Shown: positions 1 through 11,685 of the stretch, piece after piece
Layout of the letters: each line of letters starts with the position of its first letter
Numbering within the stretch: position 1 is the first letter of the stretch
Assembly: GCA_905331475.1 (NCBI GenBank)
Contig: CAJNYU010000010.1
Location: 124,001-188,000, forward strand
From: Rotaria socialis
Taxonomy: Eukaryota; Rotifera; Eurotatoria; Philodinida; Philodinidae
Reading direction: 5' to 3'
Length of the DNA stretch: 64,000 bases
Made by a program: the position numbers and the translations under genes
Notes under the pieces: generated by a model
The model's input: only the letters and a program-made list of their open reading frames with translations
Told to the model about the DNA's origin: nothing
The model's database searches: none

Positions 1-1212
1 GAATAGATATGACATTGGCCTAGTTCAGATTTTGGAAAATAATCAACAAACGAACTAATTTGATTAAATTGAAAATTTTCAAATGACCTTCGAATATGTT
101 CATTTGATGGTAACAAATTAATTTCAGAATTAAAATCAATAAACGAATAAATATTAAATGTAAATGTATTTAAATGGTTCAAATGATTGGCAATATTGAA
201 TTTCATTTCATTACCGTCAATAAATGTTTCTCTTCCACAAACAAAAAGATATAGATGGAGTTTTTCTAAATTACACATCCGATGTAACAATGGCAAAATT
301 AATTCATCATATTCAAATGTATGATTACGACAGGAAAGCGAAAAACATTTTAATACAGGCAAACTTTCCTAGAATAGAAAAATAAAAATAAATTTGTGAT
401 TAAAAACTAATTTACCGTATTATTAAGTATTAAATTCGAAGATTGAATTCGTAAAATATTAACATCAAGGATATGAAGTTGATTGAAACGGCCATCACAC
501 AAATAAAGACAATCATTAAAAGTTTCTAAGTTGACATGTAATTCTAATAAATTTGATGAATTAAGAAATGGACATGTATTATAAAATGATAATCGTGGAC
601 AAGAACTTGACGATGAACCAAATTTAAAATGTTGTAAATTTGTAAATGCTTTAAAAATATATGAAAATATAATTGGAATGGTATTCTCTAACACATCTTC
701 TTCTTCGTTTGTATTAATATCGATAATAAGTGATAGAATTTGATTTTTGAAATCGCGAGTGAAGCGAATTTCATCTGAACAGTTAAAAAAAAAGAATTTT
801 AACTTATGTCAAGAGTATATATTTCAAAAATCTTACCAGTAAGAAGATGTGTAAGTGTTTCTTCATGAATATTATATAAACTAAGTCCAGCTAGATTAGG
901 ATAGTTTGTATTAAGAAGAACACGCTCCATTGAAGTTGATTCAAGATCAAGCCATTTGATTTTTTGATGAATTTCAGGTAGAATTTGTAAACAAAATCGA
1001 TCAAGTATTGAATCATCTAATGGATAAATATGACCGTTGGACATAGATTTTATTAAAGGTAAATAATTTGTAAACGTAGAATCAGATGCAATTTGAGCCA
1101 ATCGTTTATTAACATCGATTAAAGAATCAAGTACTTCTACATTGGACAGTTTTTTAAAAATCATCATCAGCATTTCATCAGGTAAATCATTCAATTGAAT
1201 AAATGAATCTTC
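1..1212 (-). CDS. F-box protein of the bdelloid-expanded family (3' end beyond window)
   Basis: Three exons read leftward: 1212-837, 774-416 and 368-1, with introns of 62 and 47 bp that have GT/AG borders and keep the frame. The start is taken at the Met just before EDSFIQLNDLPDEML because the F-box follows directly; a further in-frame ATG lies at 1254. Residues about 8-50 form the F-box (LNDLPDEMLMMIFKKL), the expected Skp1-binding part of an SCF ubiquitin ligase. The remainder is leucine-rich and ends in the window with SELGQCHIYS, a segment I recognise from large F-box families in bdelloid rotifers. The F-box role is known for the family; the substrate is unknown. The gene is intact as far as it can be seen. 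Confidence 0.85.
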
Positions 1213-1254
1213 CATGTTTATTTCCATAAATGTTATGTTGTGACACATGAACAC

Positions 1255-2010
1255 GGGTACTTATATGGATACCATTCATTTGGCTAATTGGTCGGGTATC
1301 GTTAATTTAGAAAAAGAAATGGGACATTGTCTTCTCAATCAAATAAACGAAACGACCACCGACTCTATAGCTCATAAAATCACTTGTTTCTTTTTCTCTC
1401 TTTGATGAAAATAATGGAAATGTCTTTTTATTGTTTGCGTTCTAATTTATATGATTACATATCAATCACTTGAAATTTGATTAGGAATTCCTCACAGAGT
1501 TGTTTTCATTCGGGCACTTCTCATTTGATTTTCTTGTGTTTTAAATTCATTCAAGTTCATTCACACATATTTAGGTTTGTTGAATTCTTACGAGATGCGT
1601 AATCTAGAACTTACGTATTCATACGATTGAAATTAAATGCTGAAGTTTTACTTTATATATCACGTGTCTACGTGGTAGATACTGATAATATTTGTATTTT
1701 TCTTTATTATATTAGTCGTGAATCCGATATGATCGATGCAATTGGAATTCATTTAGATTCTTAATTCAATTGAAGTTTTTCGAAAGCCATTTGAAATATA
1801 ATATCTCTTGCGAGTGAGCATGAACATACGTAGAAATTCATAGAAATCAGCGAGTATCATGTTGACGGTAATGTGTTTCTTTTGATTATGTTCATCATTG
1901 ACTCGAATTAGACATTTTATGTAAGCAAGAAAAGAGAAGTTGTTCAATGATTAAAGCAAACATGATAGAAATAATGAGATACTCACGCAAGAGAAAATAA
2001 ACTCGATAGT
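1255..2010. other. intergenic, no gene recognised
   Basis: AT-rich sequence between the F-box gene and the decayed receptor. The short open frames here have no recognisable motif. The 3' end and UTR of the receptor remnant probably lie at 1890-2010. Confidence 0.5.
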
Positions 2011-2018
2011 GACAACGA

Positions 2019-5000
2019 TTAAAACAATTTTGAATGCAGTGTGGTACAATGCGTTTTACGATTACAACAAAAAAACTCGCTTCGATAAGCTTCATCCAGT
2101 AGACTAAATGCAAAGAATACAGACATTGATGGTAAAAATCCGATCAGATAGCCGAATAGACTCAGAAATGGATGTCGACTAAGCTTGGTACATACAAAAA
2201 TAAAAGTCAGAGCAAGACGAACTTTAGCAAAAATGCCAAGAACAATTGGTGCTATTAGTATATGCTGTTTGACAACATTCGATGGCATTTTCGAAATGGT
2301 ATTTAATTACTAAATTCGTGCGTGTTACTTGATTGCTTTTAATATTGTTGTTAGTGTTTGCCCATTAAATATTGTTTTGATTGAAGTGTGCCTAGAATAA
2401 TACTACTACTACTTGCCAAGTTGATCACCAATGGTGAAACCAACAACATAATATTCGATGCCGAATAAAATATGGAAAGTATTCTTCGGTCAGAATTCAG
2501 AGTGAGAACACACCATGTCCGTTGATTTTCTTTATCAATCACCGTTCGACGAAATATTAATTCTGTTGAATAAACGAAAGTAGTAAATAAGATCACACCG
2601 GTAACAATACATTTGGCTTGATGTTTACTTTTTGAAAGAGAAAAATGAGTTTGATAGATGACAGTTGGCGCACGTTCAATGCTTACACATGCATTGAGCC
2701 GTTCGCAAGTTGTCGATGACCATTTGAGTAAAAATTCGATAAGCGAACAGCTAAAATTTTGCTGTTCAATACTAATCAAAAAAATGAATGTACACATGAG
2801 CATGAACATAGTTCGGGGCCAAATATGGACGATATCAACAAGTAGAAACCGGAGCCCACTGTATGGGTCTTTTTTTGAGAAAATGTAACTATTTCAAAAA
2901 TGCTGAGAATAATACCGACTATGACAACAATAGTAATAATAGCAAAAGTAACCTGAATCACTGTTGTTTATTGAACGCATATGTGGATCAATGATAGCAT
3001 TGAATGATAGAGTATAGCCAACTGCTGAGAATTGACAAATATATCCATAACTACACGGTTCACAAAGACACATCGAATTTGTTGGGCATACATCATGGTT
3101 CTGTACGCATATTTCACGGCTGTGGCATTTGTTTGATGAACATCCAAATGTTGCCATTTCAAAATTGAAACATTCGGAATGATGAGTTTGATCACAAAAA
3201 TACATTATTTTATCATCATAAAAACATTTTAGTGGCTCGCCAACAATCGGTTTTAGGCATGGTTGTTGATAGTTTTTAATACGACGTAACGGTGGCTGAG
3301 TCAATACCGTAGAATTGAGTAATTCACGAATCGGTCGGCAAAGATTTGATAGGCGAACTTCACTAGTGATCTCTCGCAACGGGGAAGACGAATTTTTAAG
3401 TAGCAATAGTAGATAATAATGAGATTGAACACGATCTTCATATAATTGGATGAAAGCAAGATTGTGAAGATATTCGATTTCATCTAAATATTGCGTAAAT
3501 TTAGGTTTTCCGGATTGTGGACGATGAAAATAAGTAAAATGAATCGACTCATGATTCTCAGCTAGGTTGAATACATGAACGAATGCAATTCTTGAGAATG
3601 GAATAATGATCTTACTAGAAAACGATATATGAATCCGTGCTGCTCGTGAAGACGTATATCGATCGGTACACACTGCCCATGGCCATTGTAATAGTGTTCA
3701 GTGCATGGATCGAACTTAATTAGGCATCGACTACCAGTAAAATTTGAAGGACAAACGCAAATATCTCGACCGAGACTGGTATCAAATCAGAGACATTGAG
3801 CAACATCAGCACACGAAATACAACTATTCCTATGGGTGGCAACCAATGCTGATTCAATCATAGTGACAGTGTCAGAAGTAAGAAGTCAAATGGAACAATA
3901 AATTGCCACGAAGAACGATGTTCCAATGTTTGCACCGTGAACATATGAATATTGAATGTAATCGATCAAACGAACTTGTCAGTTGCAATGAAAGAACAGC
4001 AGTCAGTCGTTTACGTTGAAATTGACAACGATCATCATAGTAATAATCTGGACAAAAACGAAAGAAACTAGGTGGATTATCTGTTGAATGAACATGCAGT
4101 CCTCTATTGCAATAAAAAGCAGTAAAATTGATCTTTTGTTTTTCACATTCGAATATTCTTCTATTTCGGATAAGGTAAATGATTTATCTGGCACAAAATC
4201 GAATAGTTCACAAACTATATTGTCTTCTTCACCACGACAGTAGAAGTAGTTCGCAGCACAGCGATGCTCTCCTACGACAAACGTGAAAATATTCCCATCT
4301 CGACATCGAAAAGTATTTTCATCCCAAAATGATTCTTGTCCATTATTCAACCCTATGCATGCAATTGTTTCATCATCGTTTTCTGGACAATCTTGATGAC
4401 AACTACACACTTGAATAGGCGAAATACATTGATTAGAATTGCGGCATCGATATCGACGTGCGTGATCGTATGGATATTTCATCATACAGAACAATCTTTC
4501 GTCAGTTGATCCTACGCAATCAATAGTACCATCGTTAGTTTTTGATCGAGGTAAGCATGATTGAAAACCATTGTCAATATTTAAGCAAAAATGTGCACTT
4601 TGATTACAGTGAATCGGTGAAAGAGCATTTGAAAAGCAACCGGGTTCGTCACGTCCATCTAAATTATTCCTTCATCATACATTTTGTCTCATCTGTGTTG
4701 TGATTCTTATCAAGTAGTAATTCAACAATGCCATTGCAAACTTGATTGAATGTCATATTAAAACGAATTGACTCATGTCGATAAGTTCAACATTCGTCCG
4801 AAGCTATCTGTAAGCACGATGTACGATGCGCTCGACTTTCATCACTTCCATCCGAATAATGCATCTAGTATTACATACAAATTTCTAGTTACACTATCAT
4901 CTACTAAAACGATTTAAAAAAAACTTACAATTCCATCATCGATAAGTGTTTGATGAATATATCGTGTTCCATGCTCACATTTATATCGATAGGAAAGATT

Positions 5001-5243
5001 AACTGAACACACATTTATTTCATTCTCATCTTCGTCATTTAAACAATCACCATAGCCATCTGATAAAAGATGATATGAGATGCGTCTACTTTCGTTGGTG
5101 CATTTAAACAAAGAGCATTGATTCATAAAATAACTTCGTGGTGAAATCGAGCATGGCCGTAGAAAACGCTTCACATCTTTTATCATATAATGCAAACTAC
5201 AGCAAATTCGATTGATAAATTGGTTGAACACTCGACATGTCAA
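2019..5243 (-). pseudogene. decayed LDLa/EGF-repeat 7-transmembrane receptor
   Basis: Read leftward, several LDL-receptor class A-like modules are visible (5240-4930; about 4860-4680; 4680-4500; 4494-4200) with Cys spacing and acidic ends such as DGYGDCLNDEDE and CPENDDE. They are followed by an extracellular spacer (3673-3200), an EGF-like module (about 3130-3040) and a 7TM region (2960-2019) that includes NACVSIERA at the place of the DRY motif. The reading frame changes repeatedly: near 2950 and 2810 inside the membrane domain, near 2350-2290, and in the EGF-like stretch at 3810-3660, where there is also an in-frame TGA. These breaks occur where no intron fits, so I call it a pseudogene. 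A likely intron remains at about 4930-4864. Ligand unknown. A relative lies at 14.6-15.8 kb. Confidence 0.75.
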
Positions 5244-5305
5244 ATCATGAAATTATCTTTGCTTCCTCAATTGATATTGTTTTTTTTTCAAATTAGTACT
5301 TAAAT

Positions 5306-5586
5306 ATGAACAGTGTTAGACTCTTTGATGAAAGCAAACAGGCTTGGTATACTTTGATGGTACGACCAGGTAATATTCGTCAGAGCGATTACTTTCGGGC
5401 AATATTTCTATATAGCACTGGTCTGAAGTACAAAGTTAATGATGAAAATGATTTTACTTCGTATGTCATTGAATATCGAAAATAGTAACAGAAAAAATAA
5501 AGTTTCTATTTTGTAGAATACCAAAAAATGACGCTGGCGGTTATGAATGGGACTGGACTGCAAATATCATTTATGAATTAATATAA
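5306..5586 (+). CDS. small two-exon hypothetical protein
   Basis: ATG at 5306, exon 1 to 5460, intron 5461-5516 (GTATGT...TAG), exon 2 to a TAA at 5584-5586. Joined, this gives about 74 residues rich in aromatic amino acids, ending AGGYEWDWTANIIYELI. No signal peptide or family is recognised. It could be the end of a larger gene whose other exons are lost, or a chance frame; the clean splice pair is the only support. Confidence 0.3.
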
Positions 5587-6850
5587 TTATATATAGTTAA
5601 TGATCATTTCAGGAGAAATTGTCGATTTTCCTCGCTATGCTAATAGATTCAAACTTTTATTTGTTTATTTTGTCAATAATAGGTTTGTACAAATCAACAA
5701 ACCCGAATCACTATGATAAAAAAAAAGAAACATTTTATAGTAAGATAGGAACGGTTTCCAACATTCCAAGTACTTTTTTTTCTGTATGCAATCCATTGAA
5801 TATTACTCGATTCATGATGCTTCTTGTTATACCTATTGTATACTCGCTCTCAGAATGTTCAAAATTGCTTTTTCTCGTATTTATTGACCACGCTCTTATT
5901 GAAATAGTCTGAGAATCACCACTCCGTAGTTCATGTTGTGTTTTACTCTTTTCAACAATTTCACATAACTATCTTGTTACTCTAATTCCTAGGTATACTA
6001 ATAGTGTGAATTGGATCAATAATAGTGTCATTACGGACGAATATCTATGAAGAAATGTGAAGCACATCTTACATAATGAACTGAAGGCTGATGCAGGTCA
6101 AAAAATAACTTTGTTAATACGAAACATTATTTTATTGTGTATTTCATTGATTTATATTGGATTGATGTTATTTGAAAACCTTCATTGATCGAATATTTGC
6201 TCAACAAAGTTATAACATGGATTCAAGAGTTCGACTTTGATAACGTGGGTTATCCTACTCGAAGATAATTTTATTTCGTGTTGATGCTTGTCTATGATCC
6301 ACCACCGTGAACATTTATCATTCATAACTGGCACGTAAAGTTCTCTTCGCTGTGATTCTTTCATGTTTGCGTAGTAAATACTCAAATGTAAAGCTTGTAA
6401 TTTTTGTTTTGAAATTTCTCTTGAAAACCTTGCAGCATAAAACTACAACCATATGCTTCTTTGGAAAATGAAAGTACCGTACATAGTTCGATAAAATTAC
6501 TCTTTTTCAGTTTGAATGAGATCTTCTACTGAATGAAGACGTTTCCGATCTCCGTGGACGAAACCAGGTCGTTGTTAGGGTAGGGCGGAATTCAAATTTT
6601 CTTTTAAAAAAAGTATTCTCCAAGTTTCATGAATACTTGGGTGTGTGAATTAGTGGCTCACCGTGTAGAAGGAGAGAATATAAATTACGTGTGATTTTCG
6701 ATTTGAACTTCATTGTGCCTCTGGAAAACAATTAACGTTAGAAATAATTTTATTATTTGGAACGTCAATGAATGTGTGTTGAATATCTTCTGTTGATGGT
6801 AAATTCAATTTATTATCAGTAAATATCAATGAGTTAACATAGAATATAAA
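5587..6850. other. intergenic, nothing recognised
   Basis: Open frames at 5619-5912 and 6182-6385 have low-complexity or random composition and no motif. No RNA gene or transposon end was seen. Confidence 0.5.
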
Positions 6851-6912
6851 CTTGAGGGTGTGAGTGTGAGTGTGAAATACATGTACTTCACCCTCACACC
6901 CACACCCTCAAG
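6851..6912. repeat. telomere-like inverted repeat (G-rich arm, 10-nt loop, C-rich arm)
   Basis: The left arm 6851-6876 begins CTTGAGGGTGTG and the right arm 6887-6912 is its reverse complement with two mismatches over 26 bp. The 10-nt centre is itself nearly palindromic (TACATGTA). The arms are built from GGGTGTG units, i.e. the TGTGGG repeat reported for Adineta telomeres. It can form a long hairpin and lies at the 5' edge of the Rep pseudogene. Confidence 0.8.
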
Positions 6913-9231
6913 CGCCGTCAGAAGAGCTGCCCGTGCGCCAGAAGAAGCCAAGCAACAACAAACTGTAGCTTACAAGACAACTCATCTTCAGAAAACTGTC
7001 AAGCAGAAGCAAACAGTAATGAGAAGAAAACCAAATCAAGATGCCAAAGTTGATTGGCCAAAACCAGTTGATATGGACTGCAAAATTAACTGTTTGAAGA
7101 ACTTCATACAGCACATGTCCATGGATTCTCTAGCGGAGAGTGTCTGTGGCATCTGTAAAGTTTGTCGCTATAAGCGTGACCTTCGTCATATACCTTTGAG
7201 TAAAGTTCCACCGATTGAATTATTCAAGATACATCCCGACCTTAACAACATAATTCCGAAAATGCAAGAAATTAACGACTTTGATTCAAACGATAAGTTT
7301 GACAAGAATGACAATATTGATTTGAGTTTGATTCAAAACCAAAAAAATGCAGGTTAGTCTTTTCGTTTCTTAAACGTACAGCATTAATAAGATTTATGTT
7401 TGACTTTAGATAGGAATGTCCAATCGGCAATGAATAATCAATCATTTACTTGTATAAATGGTATGTTTTTCTATGAAGCAGGATTATATAAAACTGTTGA
7501 TAGAAAGAAACGTTTCTTGATTCATTGTGACGTTTGCACGGAGTGCTGGTCGGCATTGATGAAAGAAAAAAAAACCAAATTTTCAGCTGCCAATAAAGTA
7601 TGGATGGGAGATATACCAAAACAACTACAAGGACTAACTATTCCTGAACAGAGACTTATTGCTCTTTACCGACACAACAGTTGGATTGTGAAATTGCAGC
7701 TCCCTTTTCATTCGACCAGTACAGCTCAATCAGCTTTAAAAGGAAACTGCATAAGTTTTCCTCAAGATGTTATTAACATAGCTACTACTTTACCATTGGA
7801 ATTAGACGATTCATGTGACTCTCTAAAGATTATTTTTGTCGGATCTCGCATGCCACAAAGAAGCCAACTAAAACATATTTTGACTGTTCGAAAAAAAGAA
7901 AATTTATGATGCACTCCAATGGCTTAATCAAAACAATCCACTGTATCGATATATTACAATTAATCAGTCAACAATCGATAAATTACCTGATGACGATGTG
8001 CCAGAGTGCTTATGGGCAACAATGGAAATTTCAAACAATACGGAAGCGGCTGAGAGTGAAAGGTCAAGTTACATTCCTGATCCTTTGGTCAATGCATCTG
8101 AATCCAACACTACAACAGCGGCACCAATAACTGCTAGGTAAAATAAATGGATATATTAATATTTTCAAGTACCCTTGTTTGTGTTTTAGTGCTGTTTTAG
8201 ATGTTAACGGTACTACAGTTTCGTCTGATGACGTTGTTGAGCACCTTTTAGGACAAATGAAGATACGAGTATCAGATAAAACGCTCGGAACTCAATCGGA
8301 GGAAATCACCGAACAAGATCCCGTATGCATGATTCCTCGTGGTAACAAACCGGCCAATGAATATTCGAATCTAAATCTTTTATTGGGTGTCTTTCCCACG
8401 CTTTTCCCTTATGGATGTGGTGCACTTGCAGACAGCTCTCGACCAGTTCAAATCAATTTTCGTGAGCATGTACGATATCTTCTTTCGTACGGAGATCGTC
8501 GTTTTGAAGAGCACTACTCATTCATATTTGTTCTCTTCAATATTTTACAACGCCGTACCGCATTCTTCCATGCCCAACTAATGACATCAAGACCATATTT
8601 TCAACAATCTGCACAGATTCTTGAAACATTAAATTCTGAAGATGTAGCAACAGCTCTGTTGAATATATCCAAAGCGTCTTATTCAAAGGTTTCCGACGAA
8701 AGAATTAATACGCTTATGAAGCACATTAAAGTTGTTGGCGGACATGTTATGGGTTCAGCTCATTCACGATCGGCTCTTCGTACAAAAATTAATTCACTAA
8801 CTATGTTTTAATCTCGGCCTCCCGAGCCTTTTCGTAACAATCAATCCGGCCGATATACATAGTCCAGTAGCACTCTATTTTGCAGGTGTTGATCTAGATC
8901 TTCATCGGATTCTGCCAGGAGTATTGCGCACAAGTTATGAACGTGCTCAAATTATCGCAACACATCCTGTGGCCACCGCAAAAATTTTCAACTGTTTGAT
9001 AAAGAATATTTTGAAATGCCTCGTGCTCGGAGGTGTACTTGGTTCAACAAAGGCATATTTGGCACTGTAGAGAGTCAAAGCAGAGGATCGCTTCATTTAC
9101 ATCTCCTTATTTGACTCAAGCATGAATACACTCCAGCGCAGTTGAAAGAAAACATTCAAAATCAAGATTTTCGTGATCATTTATTGAAATATTTAGAAGA
9201 TGTCGTAAAAGAAGATTTGGACCTATTTCGA
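6860..9231 (+). pseudogene. Helitron-type Rep/transposase fragment, broken
   Basis: Exons about 6913-7352, 7410-8137 and 8190-9231 are separated by introns of 57 and 52 bp. The product resembles the N-terminal half of Helitron proteins: a Cys-rich segment (VCGICKVCRYKRD), then the helitron-like N-terminal domain (LLLGVFPTLFPYGCGALAD, LPSLFVTINPADIHSP) and the HUH relaxase motif SLHLHLLI near 9085-9108. Breaks: a frameshift in an A-run near 7893, another near 8806, a one-base loss near 9058, and TGA in place of a Trp codon near 9109. Nothing recognisable follows 9231, so the catalytic Tyr region and the helicase are missing. Known role of the family: rolling-circle transposition; this copy cannot encode it. 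The frame begins inside the telomere-like hairpin, so the true start is uncertain. Confidence 0.85.
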
Positions 9232-9539
9232 GGTAAGACGTTTAACATTGTTTGCATTTGAGATTTGAAGTATCTGCATTTATCTACTTGTGGAAATTTT
9301 TGTATGTTCAGAATAATCTATTGTTGCTTCAGCTTTTAAGTGAGCTCTCAGGCAACTATCAATCATGCAAATTCCATTTAATTTTAATCACAGATTTTTA
9401 CTGACTCGAATAACTATATTATATCATTTGTACTTTTAATAACAAAATAGTCTAGTCGAAGAAACAAATGTCTTTTCTTCTTTCTGCCTTTGTTTCTCTC
9501 TCTCTCACTCGCTCTCTTGTGTGTTTATGTGTTGTACAG

Positions 9540-9547
9540 TATAAATA
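9540..9547 (+). promoter_or_regulatory. TATA box candidate
   Basis: TATAAATA sits after a CT-rich tract (9478-9515), about 90 bp upstream of the coding stretch at 9638. Position and sequence fit a core promoter; a transcript was not shown. Confidence 0.4.
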
Positions 9548-9637
9548 GGGAAAAAAATGGAATAATAAAACAGATCAGATTAGAAATCGAAAATAGAAAC
9601 GGGTATTTCTACGTTGTGAATTGAATTTAAGTTACAG

Positions 9638-9802
9638 CGGGGCCTCTGTAACAACGATTTACCAATCGCTCGAGCTTTTGATTTCGCAGCATTGCAAGTG
9701 AAACCATCAACAGCTCAGCGCGAAGAGCTGAAGAGATTAGACAGAATAGCAAAAAGCACCGCAAAAACGCTTTCCGTTAACTATCTAGAACAAAACTTTT
9801 AA
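9638..9802 (+). CDS. isolated terminal exon, unknown protein
   Basis: After a splice-acceptor-like TTACAG at 9632-9637, 54 codons run to a TAA at 9800-9802 with clear protein-like composition (ending TLSVNYLEQNF). The stretch is charged and helix-prone, including AQREELKRLDRIAKS. No upstream exon or ATG in frame was found between the TATA candidate and this exon, so it may be the remnant of a gene or of a mobile-element ORF. Family not recognised. Confidence 0.35.
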   Translation, partial: RGLCNNDLPIARAFDFAALQVKPSTAQREELKRLDRIAKSTAKTLSVNYLEQNF

Positions 9803-10380
9803 CAATAACATTACTTTCACACTAATTCCACAGTTATAAAATATTTACCGTGATTGTCTGTTCGATTTTTCTTCAATTGAATATCATATACTTTAATAAT
9901 CTTTAATAAAATTTGTACGATTCACGTGTTGAAATCAAAGTTGCATACATATACAACTTACATCGAATCAGAGACATTTGATCGAACCAATACCACAGAG
10001 TACATATGTATATGTCATAGTATATGATACCATCGTTTGGAAGGATACGTCAATTTTGTTGTACCTCATGCATACCTAGAAAACATAAGCAATTTTTCAA
10101 CAGATACATTTATAAAAGCTTCGGTCAACCGTTATAAAGAAAACTAATATTTTTTTGTAAAAATCTTTCTTTCTCTTAAAAAATGCAAAAAGAAAAATTT
10201 CGAAAAACCAACACCGGGATCTGGTTCCCCGACCCCAATTACCTTCGGTCAAACTTTCTTGGTTAGTACCTACAAAGAGGTCAAGGAAATATTTTTTTGT
10301 TCTGTCCGACCGAACGTAACAACTAATTTCGACGTTAAGACCCTCCCTTCAGTAGAGGAAATCTAAAAACAAAATTCTTA
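9803..10380. other. intergenic, no gene recognised
   Basis: AT-rich, no convincing open frame. The stretch near 10200-10350 is richer in GC and may be transposon-derived, but no ends were found. Confidence 0.4.
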
Positions 10381-10495
10381 GCGGAATGTTCGTTGGATTA
10401 AAATGTGAAACAGTGGAGCTTCTGATGTAATTTAAATGAAGAGATTCATCAACGCGTGTATTAGTTTTTTCGATTATACTATACTATGTACTTTG
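10381..10495 (+). repeat. direct repeat, copy 1 (about 115 bp)
   Basis: Starts GCGGAATGTTCGTTGGATTA and runs to ACTATGTACTTTG. It matches 11432-11544 in the same orientation with a few substitutions and short indels (about 90% by eye). The copies flank a region with a weak secreted or hydrophobic ORF. They could be the ends or duplicated promoter regions of an accessory element. Confidence 0.8.
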
Positions 10496-10885
10496 TTATG
10501 CGTTTGAGGTCCTTTGTGTCAATCACGTGCGAAACTATGTAGTAAGAAAAGAGACAGAAATCTCTCTTTCGTAGAAACAAATGTTAACTGTTCTTCTATC
10601 AAACTGATATGAATTAGTGAATAAGAATGATGACACACTAGTCATGATAATTCATAACGATTTATTCAATAATAATAGATTTTATTTCCCACAGTATTTC
10701 CAATGTGTAACAAACTTTTATAAGAACACGCGGAACAGCGGAAAAAGCGAAATAGTAGAAACTTTCTGCAAAATGCGGAAGATGTGGTAATTCTACTTAG
10801 TGAGAACACTTTCTTTTCGTTCTTATACTTTAATATCATTGATTTGTCTCTATCGCTGTTTGCGTCCTAGAACACGCATCTTCGC

Positions 10886-11173
10886 GTGAGTCATCATGAC
10901 GCTGCAATTCTTTTCCTCGTTCTTATTCGTCTTCCTCTTGTTTGGCGCATGTTGCCCTTATTGTTCCTTCACATTAATCACTGGGAATTTTTATCACACG
11001 ATGCATATTTAACACCAAACGATTGCACTCTCATCCCAAATAAAGAGGAGACAACAACATTATTTTTCAGAGATAACATACAGATATTATTTCAATCAGG
11101 TATTTTTGATTTAAAACATTTTCGAGAAACGTTACCGGAAACTGTTGATTATTCAGCTGGTAATCGAAGATGA
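10886..11173 (+). CDS. hypothetical protein with hydrophobic N-terminus (doubtful)
   Basis: The 95-codon frame begins with a hydrophobic stretch and ends in a polar segment (IFDLKHFRETLPETVDYS). A second frame from the ATG at 10896 gives a better signal peptide (MTLQFFSSFLFVFLLFG) but stops after 38 codons. A frameshift may have separated a secreted protein into these two frames. No family recognised. It lies between the two direct repeats. Confidence 0.25.
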   Translation: MSHHDAAILFLVLIRLPLVWRMLPLLFLHINHWEFLSHDAYLTPNDCTLIPNKEETTTLFFRDNIQILFQSGIFDLKHFRETLPETVDYSAGNRR

Positions 11174-11431
11174 ATGGTCGGGAGACACAAACTCGTGTTA
11201 AAGAACTTTGTGAAGTGTTTTCAAAATGAGTCTAGCGAAGCAAAGTTGCAAAACTTAGGTCAATTTTGCTAGAGAACGATCTGTTTTTTCAACTACCCCT
11301 GTCCTCGGTGGCATGCTGTCACTGACATCATGAAAGATTGCGTAATTACTTATCGCGCCACCACCGCACTATATAAACTTTTGTTTTACACTTCTCGGTT
11401 GTACAATTCATTTAAAAAACCTCTTACGTTA

Positions 11432-11544
11432 GCGGAATGTTCGTTGGATTAAGATGTGAAACAGTGGAGCTTCTTACGTATACTTTAAATGAAGAGATTC
11501 ATCAACGCGTGTATTAGTTTTTTGCGATTATACTATGTACTTTG
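11432..11544 (+). repeat. direct repeat, copy 2
   Basis: Same-orientation partner of 10381-10495. It ends about 140 bp upstream of the nuclease start. The sequence just downstream (about 11555-11628) is also shared with 54953-55025; the common core includes CGTGTTTCACAAAAT. This part of the nuclease 5' flank is therefore repetitive in the genome. Confidence 0.75.
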
Positions 11545-11685
11545 TCTTTCACGGTCCGTGGGACCTTCTACCTCTATCTACTTCAGCGCTCCTTTTAGTT
11601 CGTGTTTCACAAAATAGATTACTATAAATCACTGTTATGAATATATTCTAGGACACAATCAAGCGTTTGTTATTTGGTCAAGAAA

